From: Xanthomonas sp. Leaf131
Lineage (GTDB): Bacteria > Pseudomonadota > Gammaproteobacteria > Xanthomonadales > Xanthomonadaceae
Assembly (NCBI RefSeq): GCF_001423495.1
Contig: NZ_LMOG01000002.1
Location: 91,086 to 124,671 of the forward strand
Reading direction: 5' to 3'
Length of the DNA: 33,586 nt
A model generated the notes under the pieces. It was not told where the DNA came from. It was given only the letters and a program-made list of their open reading frames with translations, and did no database searches. Positions 8,016 through 15,473 of the stretch are shown one piece after another; within the stretch, counting starts at the first letter, position 1, and every line of letters starts with the position of its first letter. The translations under genes were made by a program, and so were the position numbers.

Positions 8016-9100
8016 ATACACCTGCAGATTCAACTTCTCTCGCCGATCAGCAACGTCGCAGACGTCGCCGCATCGCTGGCGCACTCGGCTTCGGCGGGCT
8101 GGCGCTCATCGGCGTGTTGCTGGTGCTGTATGCATGGCGCCTGCCGCCGTTCGTCAGTGCCATCGAGCGCACCGAGAACGCGATGGTGCATGGGCAGATC
8201 ACGGTGATCGCGCCGCAGGTCAGCGGCTATGTCACCGATGTGCCGGTGCAGGATTTCGCGCATGTGAAGCACGGCCAGTTGCTGGCCAAGATCGACGACC
8301 GCATCTACGCCCAACAGCTCGAACAGGCCAAGGCACAGGTGCAGACCGCGCAAGCCAACCTGTCCAACTGGGACCAGCAGCGACATAGCGCCGATGCCAC
8401 CATTGCCGAACAACGCGCGGCACTGAGCAGCAACCAGGCCCAGCGCGATCGTACCCGCTCGGCCTACGCACGCACGCAGCAACTGGCCAGCCAGCAATTG
8501 GTCTCGGAACAGGATCGCGATACCGCCTTCGCCGCACGCGCGCAGGCCGATGCCGGCGTGGCACAGGCACGCGCTGCGGTGCAGGCCGCCGAAGAGAACG
8601 CGCGCAGCGTCAGCGTCAATCGCGCCGCGCTGGAAGCGGCGGTCGCCAACGCGCAGGCGGCCGTGCAACTGGCGCAGATCAATCTGGACAACACGCGCAT
8701 TGTCGCGCCGCGCGATGGTCAGCTCGGTCAGCTCGGCGTGCGCCAGGGCGCCTACGTCACCAATGGCACGCAGCTGATGTCGCTGGTGCCGGACACGCTG
8801 TGGATCGTGGCCAACCTTAAGGAAACCCAGATGGCGAAGATCCGCATCGGGCAGCGTGCCAGCTTCACCGTGGATGCGCTGAACAACGCGCGTCTGCAAG
8901 GACGCGTGCAGGAGATTTCTCCTGCCGCCGGTTCGGAATTCAGCGTATTGCCGGCCGACAACGCTACCGGCAACTTCGTCAAGATCGCTCAACGCATTCC
9001 GCTGCGCATCAGCGTCGATCCCGAGCAGCCGCTGGCACCGCGGCTGCGTCCGGGCATGTCGGTGGTGGTGGCGATCGACACCGCCAGCGCAGTCGACTGA
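8012..9100 (+). CDS. HlyD/EmrA-family membrane fusion protein
   Basis: A 362-residue periplasmic adaptor that should link the MFS exporter to an outer-membrane channel. After an Arg-rich cytosolic tail comes one membrane helix (about 21-42). The biotinyl-lipoyl half-motif VSGYVTDVPVQDFAHVKHGQ and LLAKIDDR follows. A long Gln/Ala-rich coiled-coil hairpin (about 95-220) and the second lipoyl half (NTRIVAPRDGQLGQLGVRQG) come next, then a beta-barrel region ending in RPGMSVVVAID. All domains of the family are present. The ATG at 8012 overlaps the exporter stop (ATGA). The order is exporter first, adaptor second, the reverse of E. coli emrAB. No TolC-like gene is in the window. Confidence 0.92.
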   Translation: MNTPADSTSLADQQRRRRRRIAGALGFGGLALIGVLLVLYAWRLPPFVSAIERTENAMVHGQITVIAPQVSGYVTDVPVQDFAHVKHGQLLAKIDDRIYAQQLEQAKAQVQTAQANLSNWDQQRHSADATIAEQRAALSSNQAQRDRTRSAYARTQQLASQQLVSEQDRDTAFAARAQADAGVAQARAAVQAAEENARSVSVNRAALEAAVANAQAAVQLAQINLDNTRIVAPRDGQLGQLGVRQGAYVTNGTQLMSLVPDTLWIVANLKETQMAKIRIGQRASFTVDALNNARLQGRVQEISPAAGSEFSVLPADNATGNFVKIAQRIPLRISVDPEQPLAPRLRPGMSVVVAIDTASAVD

Positions 9101-9126
9101 GGCGACGCAGCCGCTATCATGCGGTG

Positions 9127-9627
9127 ATGCCCTCTTCGCCCTCACCATCGCTGCGCTGGCAGTGCCTGCGCTTCAACGCACTGAGCACCACGCAGCTATA
9201 TGCGCTGCTGCAGCTGCGCTCGGATGTGTTCGTGGTGGAACAACAGTGCGCGTATCCGGAGCTGGATGGAAAGGACACCTTGCCAGGTGTACTGCATCTG
9301 CTCGGCAGCACCGATACCGATGTGCTGGCCGCCTATCTGCGCGTGCTGCCGCCCGGGGTGAGTTACCCGGAGCCGAGCATCGGCCGGGTGGTGATCGCAG
9401 CCTCGCAACGTGGTCGCGGCGTTGCGCATGCGCTGCTACGCGAAGGCTTGCGCGTGGTGCAGCAACACTGGCCGGCCAGCGCCGTGCAACTCGGCGCGCA
9501 AGCGCACTTGCAAGCGCTCTACGCCACACACGGTTTTACGCCCTCGTCCACACCGTATCTGGAAGACGGCATTCCCCACATCGACATGTTGCGTCGCGCC
9601 GACGCCGCCACTCAGGAGCCTGCATGA
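9127..9627 (+). CDS. ElaA-like GNAT N-acetyltransferase
   Basis: A 166-residue GNAT-fold protein of the ElaA type, expected to transfer acetyl from acetyl-CoA to an amine not known from sequence. Seen: the ElaA-type block LLQLRSDVFVVEQQCAYPELDGKD (residues about 29-52), then GRVVIAASQRGRGVAHALL, which is the acetyl-CoA pyrophosphate-binding loop (RGRGVA), and a C-terminal GAQAHLQALYATHGF segment. A GTG at 9124 lies directly before the ATG at 9127; I use the ATG. It starts 26 bp after the adaptor gene and ends in an ATGA overlap with the deaminase gene, so all four plus-strand genes are probably one transcript. Confidence 0.87.
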   Translation: MPSSPSPSLRWQCLRFNALSTTQLYALLQLRSDVFVVEQQCAYPELDGKDTLPGVLHLLGSTDTDVLAAYLRVLPPGVSYPEPSIGRVVIAASQRGRGVAHALLREGLRVVQQHWPASAVQLGAQAHLQALYATHGFTPSSTPYLEDGIPHIDMLRRADAATQEPA

Positions 9628-10079
9628 TCACCACCCCCGACTACCGCGCCTTGCTCGACACCGCCATCGCCGAAGCCCGCCAGGGGCTGGCCGAAGGCGG
9701 CATCCCGATCGGCGCGGCGCTGTATCACAACGATGGGCGTCTGCTCGGTTGTGGCCACAATCGCCGTGTGCAGGAAGACGACCCGTCCGTGCATGGCGAA
9801 ACCGACGCCTTCCGCAAGGCAGGCCGGCAGCGCCGCTACAAGGACACCATCATGGTCACCACGCTGGCACCGTGCTGGTACTGCAGCGGGCTGGTGCGCC
9901 AGTTCAATATCGGCACGGTGGTGGTCGGCGAGTCGGTCACCTTCCAGGGCGGGGTGTCCTGGCTGCGCGAGCACGGCGTCAACGTCATCGACCTGCAGAG
10001 CCAGGAATGCATCGATCTGCTGGGCGGCTATATTTCCGCCAACCCGGAGGTGTGGAACGAGGACATCGGCGAGGACTGA
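9624..10079 (+). CDS. Fungal-type cytosine deaminase (FCY1-like, CDA fold)
   Basis: A 151-residue zinc deaminase of the cytidine deaminase fold. Zinc and catalytic residues are all present: HGE with His57 and Glu59, and PCWYC with Cys84 and Cys87. The overall length, VHGETDAFRKAG, the KDTIMVTTLAPC block and the C-terminal NPEVWNEDIGED resemble yeast cytosine deaminase Fcy1, which ends similarly (WFEDIGE). This suggests conversion of cytosine to uracil plus ammonia in pyrimidine salvage, though another amino-heterocycle is possible. The E. coli CodA enzyme is an unrelated fold. It begins inside the stop of the acetyltransferase gene (ATGA, 9624-9627). Confidence 0.85.
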   Translation: MITTPDYRALLDTAIAEARQGLAEGGIPIGAALYHNDGRLLGCGHNRRVQEDDPSVHGETDAFRKAGRQRRYKDTIMVTTLAPCWYCSGLVRQFNIGTVVVGESVTFQGGVSWLREHGVNVIDLQSQECIDLLGGYISANPEVWNEDIGED

Positions 10080-10247
10080 GCGGTTTGCGGGATGGAGCGG
10101 ACTGGATGTGCGGTGCAGCTGATTGCTGACGTGATGCATCAATCCGTCTTTCAAGCACCTTCCATCGCACGCGGGGCAAGGGAAGACTGCAACGAGAAGG
10201 CCAGCCGTGTGGCGTAATGCTGTTTGCTCGCAGCAGCTGACAGACGA

Positions 10248-10355
10248 CCTCAGGCCGGTCTATTGCAGAGTCGATGATCTGGGCCTTCGTTGCAGGGGTG
10301 CTGATCTGCGGCCTGGCTGCAGGGCGGTTGACCTGCGGCTTGGTTGCAGCGCCCT
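10248..10355. repeat. Degenerate tandem repeat, 27-bp period, about four units
   Basis: Units begin at about 10275, 10302 and 10329 with TGATCTGCGGCCTGG-like sequence and end in TTGCAGG. A weaker unit begins near 10248. The period is a multiple of three, so the minus strand reads as a nine-residue repeat, but no start signal or recognisable protein supports coding. Confidence 0.65.
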
Positions 10356-10357
10356 TG

Positions 10358-10449
10358 CCCGCCCACCATCGCAGGACACGCTGCAAGTACGTCCTTGTAA
10401 GCTCTTACGCGGCATCCATGCCGCGTAAGGTCCCGCGACGGTGGGCGGG
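10358..10449 (+). repeat. Structured palindromic element, copy B2 (type 2 core)
   Basis: Arms at 10358-10377 and 10430-10449 pair over 20 positions. Both mismatches are A-C on the plus strand, hence U-G wobbles on the minus strand. The inner hairpin at 10405-10428 (TTACGCGGCAT stem) is perfect. The core nearly matches copy A1 reversed, but the outer arms are unrelated to those of A1. It abuts copy B1 with three shared bases. Confidence 0.8.
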
Positions 10450-10549
10450 GTGTCCTCGCCGATTGCGGGACCGTGGGGCGGCACGGATGCCGCCACCGAG
10501 CCCCCAGGGAAGGGTTCACGGCGTGTCCCGCGAGCGGCGAGGGCACCGC
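10447..10549 (-). repeat. Structured palindromic element, copy B1 (type 1 core)
   Basis: Arms at 10447-10471 and 10525-10549 pair over 25 positions with four mismatches, two of them T-G wobbles on the plus strand. The element is reversed relative to the copy at 33370-33472, so this is again the strand complementary to the reference. The inner hairpin is 10477-10494. Arm sequence is close to that of the 33370-33472 copy. It converges on copy B2. Confidence 0.8.
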
Positions 10550-10694
10550 GCCCTTGACCGACTCAGCTTTTGACTGCATCTGCCGGGATGCAACTGCCTA
10601 GCCACTGTTTGCACCATTCCGTTATACGTTCCTGGTGCGCTCGGAATGCCTTCAATGTACCCGCACTCGACATCTGCGCGCAGGTGCGCTGCGA

Positions 10695-12062
10695 TCAGAG
10701 GATGTAGCGACTCAGATCCGGATCCTGCACCAGTTCGCCGAGCTGCGCATCGACATACGCCGCATCGACAGTCACGCTCTGCCCGTCGCGATCCGGGGCC
10801 TCGTAACTCAGCCCATCGAGCAGGCGCTCGAGCACCGTATGCAGACGGCGCGCACCGATGTTTTCCTGGCGCTCGTTGACCTGCGCGGCGATCTCGGCCA
10901 GGCGATCCACCGCATCGGCGCCAAAGGTCAATGTCACGCCCTCGGTCTGCAGCAAGGCTTCGTACTGCTTGATCAACGCCGCCTTGGGCTCGGTGAGAAT
11001 GCGCACGAAATCGGCCTTGGTCAGCGCGGTCAACTCCACGCGAATCGGGAAGCGGCCTTGCAACTCCGGAATCAAGTCGCTGGGCTTGGCCAGATGGAAC
11101 GCGCCGGAGGCGATGAACAGGATATGGTCGGTCTTGACCGTGCCGTACTTGGTCGACACGTTGGAGCCTTCCACCAGCGGCAGCAGATCGCGCTGCACGC
11201 CTTCGCGGCTGACGTCACCACCGGTCGAACCGGCTTCGCCACGCTTGGCGACCTTGTCGATCTCATCGATGAACACAATGCCATGCTGCTCGCAGGCTTC
11301 GATCGCCGCTGCACGCACATCGTCTTCATTGACTAGCTTGCCGGCTTCTTCTTCGATCAACAGCGGGCGTGCGGCCTTGATGGTCAGCTTGCGCTTTTGC
11401 GACTTGCCGCTGCCCAGGTTGGAAAACATCTGCCGCAATTGCTGGCCCATTTCTTCCATGCCCGGCGGGGTCATGATGTCCATGCTCGCATTGACCGCCA
11501 CTTCCAGCTCGATCTCGCGCTCGTCCAGCTCGCCGTTGCGCAGCATGCGGCGAAACTTAATGCGGGTGTCGTTGTCCTGCGAAGACGGCTCGTGACGCGC
11601 AGCCTCCGGGTCGAAGCCAATCCCGGCGGCACGCCGCGGCAGCAATGCATCCAGGATACGGTCTTCGGCGCGCTCTTCGGCCTGGTTGCGCACGCGCACC
11701 TTGGCCTGCTCGCGATACAGCTTGACCGAGGTGTCGGCCAGATCGCGAATGATCTGTTCCACATCCTTGCCGACATAGCCCACTTCGGTAAAGCGCGTGG
11801 CTTCGACCTTGACGAACGGCGCGTTGGCCAGTGTAGCCAGACGCCGCGCGATCTCGGTCTTGCCGACGCCGGTCGGACCGATCATCAGGATGTTCTTGGG
11901 CATCACTTCGTTACGCAGTTCTTCGGGCAACTGCATCCGGCGCCAGCGATTACGCAGCGCGATGGCAACCGCACGCTTGGCATCGTGCTGGCCGACGATA
12001 TGACGGTCGAGCTCCTGCACGATTTCGCGCGGAGTCATGGTGGCGGTATCGATATTAGGCAT
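10695..12062 (-). CDS. hslU: ATP-dependent protease ATPase subunit HslU
   Basis: AAA+ unfoldase ring that feeds proteins into the HslV peptidase; 455 residues. [25 protein letters not shown] is the family's N-terminus. Walker A GPTGVGKT is at 62-69, and GYVGKD is the pore loop. The I-domain lies at about 110-230, Walker B VFIDEIDK near 260, and the C-terminal SRYIL tail that inserts into HslV is intact. ATG 12062 gives [16 protein letters not shown] 12038 is the alternative. Neither has a clear Shine-Dalgarno sequence, and the bases before 12062 belong to one arm of an inverted repeat. The gene follows hslV by 111 bp on the same strand and should share its heat-shock promoter. Confidence 0.97.
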   Translation of the reverse strand: MPNIDTATMTPREIVQELDRHIVGQHDAKRAVAIALRNRWRRMQLPEELRNEVMPKNILMIGPTGVGKTEIARRLATLANAPFVKVEATRFTEVGYVGKDVEQIIRDLADTSVKLYREQAKVRVRNQAEERAEDRILDALLPRRAAGIGFDPEAARHEPSSQDNDTRIKFRRMLRNGELDEREIELEVAVNASMDIMTPPGMEEMGQQLRQMFSNLGSGKSQKRKLTIKAARPLLIEEEAGKLVNEDDVRAAAIEACEQHGIVFIDEIDKVAKRGEAGSTGGDVSREGVQRDLLPLVEGSNVSTKYGTVKTDHILFIASGAFHLAKPSDLIPELQGRFPIRVELTALTKADFVRILTEPKAALIKQYEALLQTEGVTLTFGADAVDRLAEIAAQVNERQENIGARRLHTVLERLLDGLSYEAPDRDGQSVTVDAAYVDAQLGELVQDPDLSRYIL

Positions 12063-12165
12063 TGGGGAATCGAGAATGGGGAGAGGGGAATCGCAAGCGC
12101 GGGAGTACAAGAGCCCATGTCGTTGGAGTGGGGACGAAACCGCGGTTGCGATTCTCGATTCCCCA
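12063..12165 (-). repeat. Intercistronic inverted repeat between hslV and hslU
   Basis: A perfect 15-bp inverted repeat, 12063-12077 against 12151-12165 (ATTCTCGATTCCCCA on the distal arm). An overlapping alternative 9-bp pairing, 12088-12096 with 12146-12154, would compete for part of the same arm. The proximal arm touches the hslU start codon. Similar GGGAATCG-type sequence lies at 17130-17160. Confidence 0.7.
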
Positions 12166-12173
12166 CTCCCGAT

Positions 12174-12725
12174 TCACAGCTCTTCGACCACCACATTGCG
12201 ATTGGTATAGATACAGATATCGCCTGCGATGTGGATCGCTTCGGTGGCGATGGTCTTGGCATCGAGTTCAGTGTGCGCCAGCAGCGCGCGGGCGGCCGAC
12301 AAGGCGTACGAGCCGCCCGAGCCGATGGCGATGATGCCGTCTTCCGGCTCGATCACATCGCCGGTGCCGCTGATGATCAGCGAGGTCTCCTTATCGGCGA
12401 CCGCCAGCAGGGCTTCGAGCTTGCCCAGGCGGCGCTCGGTGCGCCAATCCTTGGCCAGCTCCACCGCTGCCCGGGTCAGCTGGCCATGCTTGTCGAGCTT
12501 GGCTTCGAACAACTCGAACAGCGTGAACGCATCGGCGGCAGCGCCGGCGAAACCGGCCAGCACCTGACCCTCGCGGCCGAGCCGGCGCACCTTGCGCGCG
12601 TTGCCCTTCATGACGGTATGACCGAGGGTCACCTGGCCATCGCCAGCGACGGCGACATGCCCACCACGCCGAACCGAAATGATGGTGGTGGCGTGAACGA
12701 TGTTGGGGTTCTGGCTGGGGTCCAT
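12174..12725 (-). CDS. hslV: ATP-dependent protease peptidase subunit HslV
   Basis: Proteasome-beta-like threonine peptidase, 183 residues; two HslV hexamers stack and are capped by HslU. The active form should begin at Thr13 ([10 protein letters not shown]), after a 12-residue propeptide. [28 protein letters not shown] and [14 protein letters not shown] are family blocks. ATG 12725 is preceded by a strong Shine-Dalgarno GGAGGA (12729-12734); the frame is open to 12881 without support. It precedes hslU in a two-gene heat-shock operon. Confidence 0.97.
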   Translation of the reverse strand: MDPSQNPNIVHATTIISVRRGGHVAVAGDGQVTLGHTVMKGNARKVRRLGREGQVLAGFAGAAADAFTLFELFEAKLDKHGQLTRAAVELAKDWRTERRLGKLEALLAVADKETSLIISGTGDVIEPEDGIIAIGSGGSYALSAARALLAHTELDAKTIATEAIHIAGDICIYTNRNVVVEEL

Positions 12726-12747
12726 GGGTCCTCCGGGGGTTTCCAAT

Positions 12748-12776
12748 GAGGTGGGGACGCCCCTGCCGGGTTCAAG
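12748..12776 (-). promoter_or_regulatory. Sigma-32 (RpoH)-type promoter for hslVU
   Basis: On the minus strand CTTGAA (12771-12776) is followed, after a 14-bp spacer, by CCCCACCTC (12748-12756). This fits the RpoH consensus CTTGAA / CCCCAT-x-T with allowed spacing. Transcription would start near 12741, giving a leader of roughly 15 bases before hslV with its Shine-Dalgarno in place. HslVU is a classic heat-shock operon in E. coli. Confidence 0.7.
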
Positions 12777-13121
12777 CGCGCTGCGACGATGCGCCGCAGC
12801 GGATGGTTCAAACGCACTCAAACACATGGGTGAGGCGCGCTTACGCGCGAGATCGCCTGCACTGGTGCGCGCAGCTGGCAACGCTTGCTAGTGATCGGCG
12901 TCTGCTACTGATCGGCGTTTTGCCAGGGGTCAGCGTTTTACTGCGGATCGGCATACTACGAGTGCGCGTTGCTGCAGATAAGCGCTTTGTTGCGGATCGG
13001 CGCTTGCTGCAGATCAGCGCTTGTAGGCGTCCTTCGAGCAAGCGCTGTTCCAGTGCTTACATGGCGTTGGGTTTGGCGTTGACTGATACAGCAAAGCCAA
13101 CGTCAAGCTGCACACCGAAGC
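12777..13121. other. Gene-free stretch upstream of hslV
   Basis: Lies between the hslV promoter and the stop of the DUF1203 gene. Most of it is the degenerate tandem repeat at 12892-13022. I see no gene. Confidence 0.5.
12892..13022. repeat. Degenerate tandem repeat, 17-18-bp period, about eight units
   Basis: Units resemble GGATCGGCGCTTGCTGC with variants such as TGATCGGCGTTTTGCC and AGATCAGCGCTTG. The GATCGGCG or GATCAGCG word recurs every 17-18 bases. Unit lengths vary, so the array has decayed. It lies more than 100 bp upstream of the hslV promoter. Function, if any, is unknown. Confidence 0.6.
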
Positions 13122-13622
13122 TTACTCGACGATTCCAGCAAGATCGCCGTCTGCAACGCGGTCAGCGCGACACGCGTAGCAGCCTTGACGTGCATGGTGC
13201 AGATGCACGTAGGCGATCTGTGCATCGTCCAGACATTCGCTCAACCACGTTGCGACGTGCTCGCCTGCACACACCTGCGCGCTCACCAGATGATGGCGAT
13301 AATCGTAGCCGCGCAGCGAGATCAACCGCGAACGGATCGCAGGCGGCACTGCATTCGGTTCCAGCTGCGCAAGCTCCGCTGCGGCACGCACAAAGATCGG
13401 CCCGCTGGCGCGGTATGGCGACTCGGCGGGCTGATGCAGATACGGCAACAGCAGCAACGGCTCACCTGCGCGCGCATCCTGCAGGCTGACACGACACGGA
13501 AACCCATGATCGGCATCGGCGATCACACGCACTGCCTGGTGATTTGCCAACGCAGCCGCGTCGAGTGCGTGCAGGTGGGCGAAGAGTACTGGTTCAAGTC
13601 CAGTAAGACGAAATGCGGCCAT
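13122..13622 (-). CDS. DUF1203 family protein
   Basis: A 166-residue protein of the DUF1203 family, function unknown. Typical blocks are GFPCRVSLQDARAGEPLLLLPY and SPYRASGPIFVR, then RLISLRGYDYRHHLVSAQVCAGEH. No signal peptide or membrane helix is seen, so it is probably cytosolic. ATG 13622 (MAAFRLTGLEP) is chosen; the frame is open to 13784. Conserved Cys, His and Arg residues (for example YVHLHHARQGCYACRADR at the C-terminus) could bind a ligand or metal, but that is a guess. It lies between xerC and hslV. Confidence 0.82.
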   Translation of the reverse strand: MAAFRLTGLEPVLFAHLHALDAAALANHQAVRVIADADHGFPCRVSLQDARAGEPLLLLPYLHQPAESPYRASGPIFVRAAAELAQLEPNAVPPAIRSRLISLRGYDYRHHLVSAQVCAGEHVATWLSECLDDAQIAYVHLHHARQGCYACRADRVADGDLAGIVE

Positions 13623-13804
13623 GAAAATCCTCCAAGCAGTGGACGCACAGCGTGATGCGAACAGGCCAGGGCTGCTCGCCGTCTTCGGACATGGCAGTGG
13701 TACGTTCTTACGGGCCAGCGCGCACTTTTGCCGCGGCTGTAAATCGGTGAGGCAGCACGATGGCACGCACCACTCAATCCGCATGGTCAGGCGCTGCGCA
13801 CCAC

Positions 13805-14722
13805 TTACTCCGCAGCTTTCTTGCGCTTCGCACGCGGATGCGCGGCGTCATACACCTTGGCAAGATGCTGAAAATCCAGATGCGTGTAGATCTGCGTGGT
13901 GGCGATATCCGAGTGGCCGAGCAACTCCTGCACGCCGCGCAGATCGCCGGACGATTCGAGGATATGGCTGGCAAAACTATGCCGCAGCATATGCGGATGG
14001 ACGTCCTTGAACATGCCCTGGCGCACCGCCAGCTGCTTGATACGGATCTGCACCGCACGCTGCGAAATCGCGCCGCCCGCACGGCCGGGGAATACATGCG
14101 TTTCGGCACGTCCGCCGCTCTCGCGCAGCCACGCGCGCAAGGCGCCGATCGCATGCGACCCCACCGGCACCAGGCGCTGCTTTTCGCCCTTGCCCAGCAC
14201 CATCACCAGCCCGCTTTCCAGATCCAGATCGCGCCAGCGCAGTGCGCACAGCTCGCTCAAGCGCAGCCCTGACGAATAGAACAGTTCCAGCAAGGCGCGG
14301 TCACGCAAACCCAGCGGCGCATCGGTCGGCACTTCGACCAGGCGCACCGCTTCGTCGGCATCCAATACTTGCGGCAACTTGCGCGGCGCCTTGGGCGCAC
14401 GCATCGCCGCCGCCGGGCTGGCCGCAATGCGCCCGTGCTTCAACAACCAGGCGTAATAGCTGCGGCATGCCGATAGCCGGCGCTGCAGGCTCTTGGGCGA
14501 CAGACCGCGTCGATGCTCGGCAGCGACAAACTGGCGCAACTGCTCGCTGCTGAGTTGTGCGCTCTCCAGCGGCGCAGCATCCACCTGCGCGCCATCCTCG
14601 CTCTTCTGTTCCGCCGCCCAGCTCACCAATGCAGCCAGATCGCGTCGGTAAGCATCCAGCGTATGCGCAGATACCTGCCGTTCGACTTGCAGATAGGAAA
14701 GAAAATCTTCGACCGAAGACAT
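13805..14722 (-). CDS. xerC: Tyrosine recombinase XerC
   Basis: Site-specific recombinase that, with XerD, resolves chromosome dimers at dif; 305 residues. The SAM-like DNA-binding N-terminal domain covers about 1-100 and the catalytic domain about 115-295. Active-site residues are in place: Arg154 (SGLRLSE), Lys178 (GKGEKQR), His244 and Arg247 (HPHMLRHS), His270 (LLGHSDI) and the nucleophile Tyr279 (TQIYTHLD). ATG 14722 starts the conserved N-terminus. It follows the DUF484 gene by 79 bp in the cluster lptM-dapF-DUF484-xerC, the same order as E. coli yifL-dapF-yigA-xerC. Confidence 0.96.
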   Translation of the reverse strand: MSSVEDFLSYLQVERQVSAHTLDAYRRDLAALVSWAAEQKSEDGAQVDAAPLESAQLSSEQLRQFVAAEHRRGLSPKSLQRRLSACRSYYAWLLKHGRIAASPAAAMRAPKAPRKLPQVLDADEAVRLVEVPTDAPLGLRDRALLELFYSSGLRLSELCALRWRDLDLESGLVMVLGKGEKQRLVPVGSHAIGALRAWLRESGGRAETHVFPGRAGGAISQRAVQIRIKQLAVRQGMFKDVHPHMLRHSFASHILESSGDLRGVQELLGHSDIATTQIYTHLDFQHLAKVYDAAHPRAKRKKAAE

Positions 14723-14801
14723 CTTCAAATTCCTCGCTGCCGCGCCATCGCCGCAACCACCCACTGCAGGTCGCTCGCATCGGCGCGCCCTGCAGTACGC
14801 A

Positions 14802-15473
14802 TCACGCGTCGAAGCGTTGCAGTGCCACGCTCAACGATTCGCCCATCATGCGCAGGAACAAGGTGCCCATGCCGGGATAGAAGCGATTGGCGTCGCTGCT
14901 GCCGACCGCAATCAGGCCGATGCCGGGCAACGGCAGCAGCGCGGTGGATTGCACCTGCACCGCTTGTTCGGCGTATAGCAGCGCATGTTTTTCGGTCTGC
15001 AGGCGGCCGCAAATCGGCGCGCCATCGCTCAGGCAATCGCGGAACGGGGCAAGACGCGCGTCATCGGCGGCGATGACCTGCAGCCAGTCCGCGTCCAGTC
15101 CGGCGACCGGCGTCAGCAACACCAGTCGCACCAGTTCGCCATTGAAATCTTCTGCCAGCGAGGCGGCCATCGCCTTGAGCGTGTCGGCCGCGCTGGTCTG
15201 ACGCATCAGCGCCAGCGTCAATTGATGCGTGCGCACCGCCAGGCGTTCGTTGTCCTGGGCGTTGTGGCCAAGTTCGTGCAATCGCCGCGACAACTCACGA
15301 TTCTTGTCGCGCAACACTTCCAGCTGATAGGTGGCCAGCGAGGCGGTCGGGCCGTCGTCGCGTGGTACCAGCAAACTCACCGCCAGATCCGGGAACTGTT
15401 TGAGGAAGGTCGGGTGGCGCCGCAACCACGTGGCCACTTCGTGCGCGCTGAATTTATCCACGCTCTCGCTCAT
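14802..15473 (-). CDS. DUF484 (YigA-like) protein
   Basis: A 223-residue DUF484 protein, the counterpart of E. coli YigA. Function is not established; the family is predicted to adopt a GAF-like fold. Seen: VATWLRRHPTFLKQFPDLAVSL near the N-terminus, a coiled segment around residues 45-85 (RDKNRELSRRLHEL), then a mixed alpha/beta domain ending in GIGLIAVGSSDANRFYPGMGTLFL. Its ATG shares the final A of the dapF stop codon (TGATG at 15471-15475), so translation is coupled. This linkage to dapF and xerC is widely conserved. Confidence 0.9.
   Translation of the reverse strand: MSESVDKFSAHEVATWLRRHPTFLKQFPDLAVSLLVPRDDGPTASLATYQLEVLRDKNRELSRRLHELGHNAQDNERLAVRTHQLTLALMRQTSAADTLKAMAASLAEDFNGELVRLVLLTPVAGLDADWLQVIAADDARLAPFRDCLSDGAPICGRLQTEKHALLYAEQAVQVQSTALLPLPGIGLIAVGSSDANRFYPGMGTLFLRMMGESLSVALQRFDA

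Larger units (their letters stand above)
10080..10694. other. Gene-free convergent junction with repeats
   Basis: A 615-bp gap between the end of the deaminase gene and the end of hslU. It holds 27-bp degenerate tandem repeats (10248-10355) and two convergent palindromic elements (10358-10549). Short open frames here are explained by these repeats. I see no promoter or protein-coding gene. Confidence 0.6.

Noticed and set aside
10248..10355. CRISPR-like array
   Set aside because: Repeat units are adjacent and degenerate, with no spacers and no cas genes nearby.
10207..10579. Open frames with a nine-residue repeat in the hslU/deaminase junction
   Set aside because: The periodicity comes from the 27-bp DNA repeat; no start signal, and the frames run into palindromic elements.
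13565..13600. tRNA T-arm-like sequence (CTGGTTCAAGTCCAG)
   Set aside because: It lies within the DUF1203 coding sequence and there is no acceptor stem, anticodon arm or D-arm around it.
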